Below, one piece after another: positions 61,665-64,000 of a stretch of DNA of 64,000 bases. Within the stretch, counting starts at the first letter, position 1, and each line of letters begins with the position of its first letter. The stretch is taken from NCBI GenBank assembly GCA_001570385.1, contig BBYL01000024.1:1-64000 (forward strand), given 5' to 3'. The notes under the pieces are model-generated. The model was not told the origin of the DNA, did not search any database, and was given only the letters and a program-made list of their open reading frames with translations. Origin of the DNA: Microtetraspora glauca (GTDB lineage: Bacteria; Actinomycetota; Actinomycetes; Streptosporangiales; Streptosporangiaceae). The translations under genes and the position numbers were made by a program.

Positions 61665-62443
61665 TGCTTCTCCAGAACTGAGGCGGGGGTGGTGGTGTGA
61701 CCGCCCCGGACGAGACGGCCCACCTCGGCGCGCAGCCGGACGAAGGCGTCGAGCTGCCTGGTCGCGATCTGGTCGCGCGAACGGCCGAGGCCGATCTCCA
61801 GGTCGGCGGCGACGCGCGTCGGGGACCGCGTGAGGACGATGACCCGGTCACCGACGTACACGCTCTCGTCGATGTCGTGGGTGATCAACAGGATGGTGAT
61901 CCCGTGGTGGGCGCAGACGTTCAGGACCAGGTCCTCCAGGTCCTCGCGGGTCTGCGCGTCCACGGATCCGAACGGCTCGTCCATGAGCAGCAGCGATGGC
62001 CGGTAGGCGAGCGCCCGCGCGATGGAGACGCGCTGCTGCATGCCTCCGGACATCTCCCACGGGAACTTCCCGCCCGCGTCGGCCAGGCCGACCTGTTCGA
62101 GGGCCGTCATCGCGGCCTCCCTGCGCCGCCTCCGGTCCATCCCCTTGCGCCGCAGCGGCAGGGCGACGTTGTTGGCCGCAGACATCCACGGGAACAGGGA
62201 CCGGCTGTAGTCCTGGAAGACGATCGCCAGGTTGTCGGGCGTGCGTTCGACCGGCTCCCCGCCGAGGGTGATCCGCCCACCCGACGGCCGGATGAGCCCG
62301 GCGACGGATCGCAGCAGTGTGGACTTCCCGCACCCCGAGGGGCCGACGACGCTGACCAGCTCGCCCTCGGCCACGGAGAAGCTCACGCCGCCGAGTACGC
62401 GGTGCGAGCCGTACGAGTGGACCAGATCGGTGATCTCGAGCAC
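61661..62443 (-). CDS. NitT/TauT-type ABC importer ATP-binding protein
   Basis: A 260-residue SsuB/TauB-like ATPase: Walker A GPSGCGKST, Q-loop FQDYSRSLFPWMSAANN (family-typical), signature MSGGMQQR, Walker B LLLMDEPFGSVD, H-loop THDIDE. It drives uptake of small organic anions such as sulfonates, nitrate, or pyrimidine/thiamine precursors. Follows its permease by 9 bases and overlaps the methyltransferase. Confidence 0.92.
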   Translation of the reverse strand: MLEITDLVHSYGSHRVLGGVSFSVAEGELVSVVGPSGCGKSTLLRSVAGLIRPSGGRITLGGEPVERTPDNLAIVFQDYSRSLFPWMSAANNVALPLRRKGMDRRRRREAAMTALEQVGLADAGGKFPWEMSGGMQQRVSIARALAYRPSLLLMDEPFGSVDAQTREDLEDLVLNVCAHHGITILLITHDIDESVYVGDRVIVLTRSPTRVAADLEIGLGRSRDQIATRQLDAFVRLRAEVGRLVRGGHTTTPASVLEKH

Positions 62444-62452
62444 GGGACCTTC

Positions 62453-63241
62453 CTAGGTAGTCTGCCTGGCACCTCGATGCCAGGCCAGAACGCGCCGTTC
62501 CACCAGCAGGAACGCTGAGTTGAGCAGGTAGCCGAGCAGGCCGAGCAGCACGATGCAGCCCCACATGTCGGGGTAGAGGTAGCTGCGCTGCGTGTAGAGC
62601 AGCCGGTAGCCGATCCCGTCGGTGCCCGCGAAGATCTCGGCGATCACCATGAGGATCAGCGCGAGGGAGAGCGCCAGCCGCAGCCCCGCGAAGATCTTGG
62701 GCATCGCGGAGGGCAGGATGACCTGCCACAACCGCTGGGCCGCGGAGAACCCGAAGATGCGCGCGGTCTCCAGGTGCTGGCGGTCGACCGTACGCGCGCC
62801 GTCGATGGTGTTGAGCAGGATCGGCCAGATCACTCCGAAGACGATGGTGGCGAGCTGGGCCGGGGTGCCGAGCTTCAGCAGGGCCAGGAAGAACGGCACG
62901 AGCAGCGGCGGGGGCACGGCCCGGCCGAACTGGATCAGCGGGTCGACGTAGTCCGACAGCCGGGGCGAGCACCCGATCGCGATCCCGGCGGCGATGCCGA
63001 TGACCGCGGTCACCAGCCAGCCGGTGAACAGCCGAGCCAGGCTGGGGCCGAGGTCGGCGAGCGCGCCGTCCGTCAGCAGGAGGTGCGAGGGCGGTCCGGA
63101 GAACCAGAGCTCGTACATCCGCGCCAGGATCGCCGACGGGGGAGGGAAGAACGGCTGCTCCGCCACGCGCGTGACGACCTCCCACGCCACGAGCGCGACC
63201 GGCACGAGCCAGAGGCGGCCGAGAGCCTTGACGACGTTCAT
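62453..63241 (-). CDS. NitT/TauT-type ABC importer permease
   Basis: About 262 residues with six helices and the importer EAA-type loop (ETARIFGFSAAQRLWQVILP). The ATG at 63241 overlaps the upstream permease stop (ATGA); the longer frame to 63337 reads through that gene and is not used. Pairs with the second permease, which suggests a heterodimeric channel. Confidence 0.9.
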   Translation of the reverse strand: MNVVKALGRLWLVPVALVAWEVVTRVAEQPFFPPPSAILARMYELWFSGPPSHLLLTDGALADLGPSLARLFTGWLVTAVIGIAAGIAIGCSPRLSDYVDPLIQFGRAVPPPLLVPFFLALLKLGTPAQLATIVFGVIWPILLNTIDGARTVDRQHLETARIFGFSAAQRLWQVILPSAMPKIFAGLRLALSLALILMVIAEIFAGTDGIGYRLLYTQRSYLYPDMWGCIVLLGLLGYLLNSAFLLVERRVLAWHRGARQTT

Positions 63242-63996
63242 CGGGCTCCTCCGGTGCGGACGTGGTGCCAGCGGAACAGGCGGCGTTCCAGCGCCACCAT
63301 CACGGAGTCGGCGACGACGCCGAACAGGCCGGCCCACAGGGTGGCGGCCAGCATGAGGTCGACGCGGCTTCCGCTCGCCGCCTCGGTGATGTAGATCCCG
63401 ATGCCCTCGGATCCTCCGGCCATCAGTTCCGCGCTGATGGCCAGAATGATCGCGATGCCGGACGCGACGCGGATCCCTGTGGCGATGAACGGGGCGGCGC
63501 TGGGCAGGGCCACCCTGGCCAGGACAGGGAGGGGAGCGAAACCGAAACTGCGCAGGGTCTCCTTGGCGAGCGGGTCGACGTCCTTCAGGCCGTAGATGGT
63601 GTTGATCAGTACGGGCCAGGACGACGCGTACACGATGACGGCCAGCTTGAGGTTCAGGTTGTCGCTGAAGAGCAGGATGGCCAGCGGGATGACCGCGACC
63701 GACGGGATCGGGCGGAGGAACTCGATCAGCGGGCGCACCGCCGCCTCGGCCCGCGGCAGGGTGCCGAGCAGCAGCCCGGCGGGTACGGCCACCGCGACCG
63801 TGAGCAGGAGCCCGAGGAGCCAGACGGTGAGCGTGGCCCCGGCGTCGGCGAGGAAGTCCTGGTCGGTGACCAGGCCGGCCGCGCCGGCGAGCACCGTGGA
63901 CATGCGCGGCAGGAATCGGTCGTCCACCAGCCCGCTCATGCCGACGAGCTCGGCGGCGGCGAGGAACCCCGCGGCGCCCACGACGCCGCGGAGCAC
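63238..63996 (-). CDS. NitT/TauT-type ABC importer permease, possibly cut at the window edge
   Basis: At least 252 residues with about six helices and the EAA loop ETLRSFGFAPLPVLARVALP. The GTG at 63996 has no visible ribosome site and the frame stays open to the window end, so the true start may lie outside. The binding protein of this importer would be expected upstream, off the window. Confidence 0.85.
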   Translation of the reverse strand: MLRGVVGAAGFLAAAELVGMSGLVDDRFLPRMSTVLAGAAGLVTDQDFLADAGATLTVWLLGLLLTVAVAVPAGLLLGTLPRAEAAVRPLIEFLRPIPSVAVIPLAILLFSDNLNLKLAVIVYASSWPVLINTIYGLKDVDPLAKETLRSFGFAPLPVLARVALPSAAPFIATGIRVASGIAIILAISAELMAGGSEGIGIYITEAASGSRVDLMLAATLWAGLFGVVADSVMVALERRLFRWHHVRTGGAR

Positions 63997-64000
63997 TCGT

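Overview
The window is high-GC actinobacterial DNA with dense, often overlapping genes, frequent GTG and some TTG starts, and gene families typical of mycelial actinomycetes: conservons, a SARP regulator, PadR regulators and GcvT-H under a tandem glycine riboswitch. It fits a Streptosporangiales-like (Streptosporangiaceae) or Streptomyces-like chromosome. This placement rests on gene content and codon use only. No rRNA, tRNA, CRISPR array, transposase or phage module was seen.

Layout. 1-6.2 kb: edge-truncated secreted PHB-depolymerase-type esterase with a Pro/Ser/Thr linker, Bcp peroxiredoxin, DUF3618 protein, PLP-dependent amino acid deaminase/aldolase, a DUF6286/AmaP-like membrane pair without Asp23, and a GT-C-like membrane protein. 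6.3-12.3 kb: minus-strand operon padR, ABC ATPase, FtsX-type permease, secreted penicillin-acylase-family hydrolase, with a palindromic operator in front. 12.5-15.6 kb: glycine riboswitch, gcvT, gcvH, sdaA. 15.6-19.8 kb: TrmB/LuxR-type regulator divergent from a large secreted subtilase that ends in a very long hairpin. 20-24.2 kb: a second PadR/ABC/FtsX module, here divergent around a perfect 17-bp inverted repeat. 24.2-29.6 kb: a putrescine-utilisation-like block (glutamine-synthetase family, aldehyde dehydrogenase, SDR, class I amidotransferase) divergent from a GntR/FCD regulator.

29.7-44.5 kb is mixed: two membrane proteins around a chimeric gene remnant; a SARP divergent from a haloacetate-dehalogenase-like hydrolase; an MFS exporter; a small HTH protein plus ABC exporter behind three operators spaced exactly 27 bp apart; an RpiR regulator; a third PadR whose operator covers its own start codon; an SDR; a lone HutF; and a principal-type sigma factor.

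44.7-60.2 kb: nitrogen signalling (amtB-glnK-glnD) behind GlnR-like boxes, then two complete conservons (sensor kinase, roadblock, DUF742, GTPase) separated by an orphan spermidine/putrescine-type binding lipoprotein. 60.6-64 kb: an O-methyltransferase at the end of a NitT/TauT-type ABC operon that continues off the window.

Several blocks converge on nitrogen and small amines: ammonium uptake and PII control, glycine and serine breakdown, putative polyamine breakdown, formimidoylglutamate deimination and a polyamine-type binding protein. The least explained features are the paired conservons around an orphan binding protein, the PadR-ABC-acylase operon, the 27-bp phased promoter/operator array and the methyltransferase-transporter operon.
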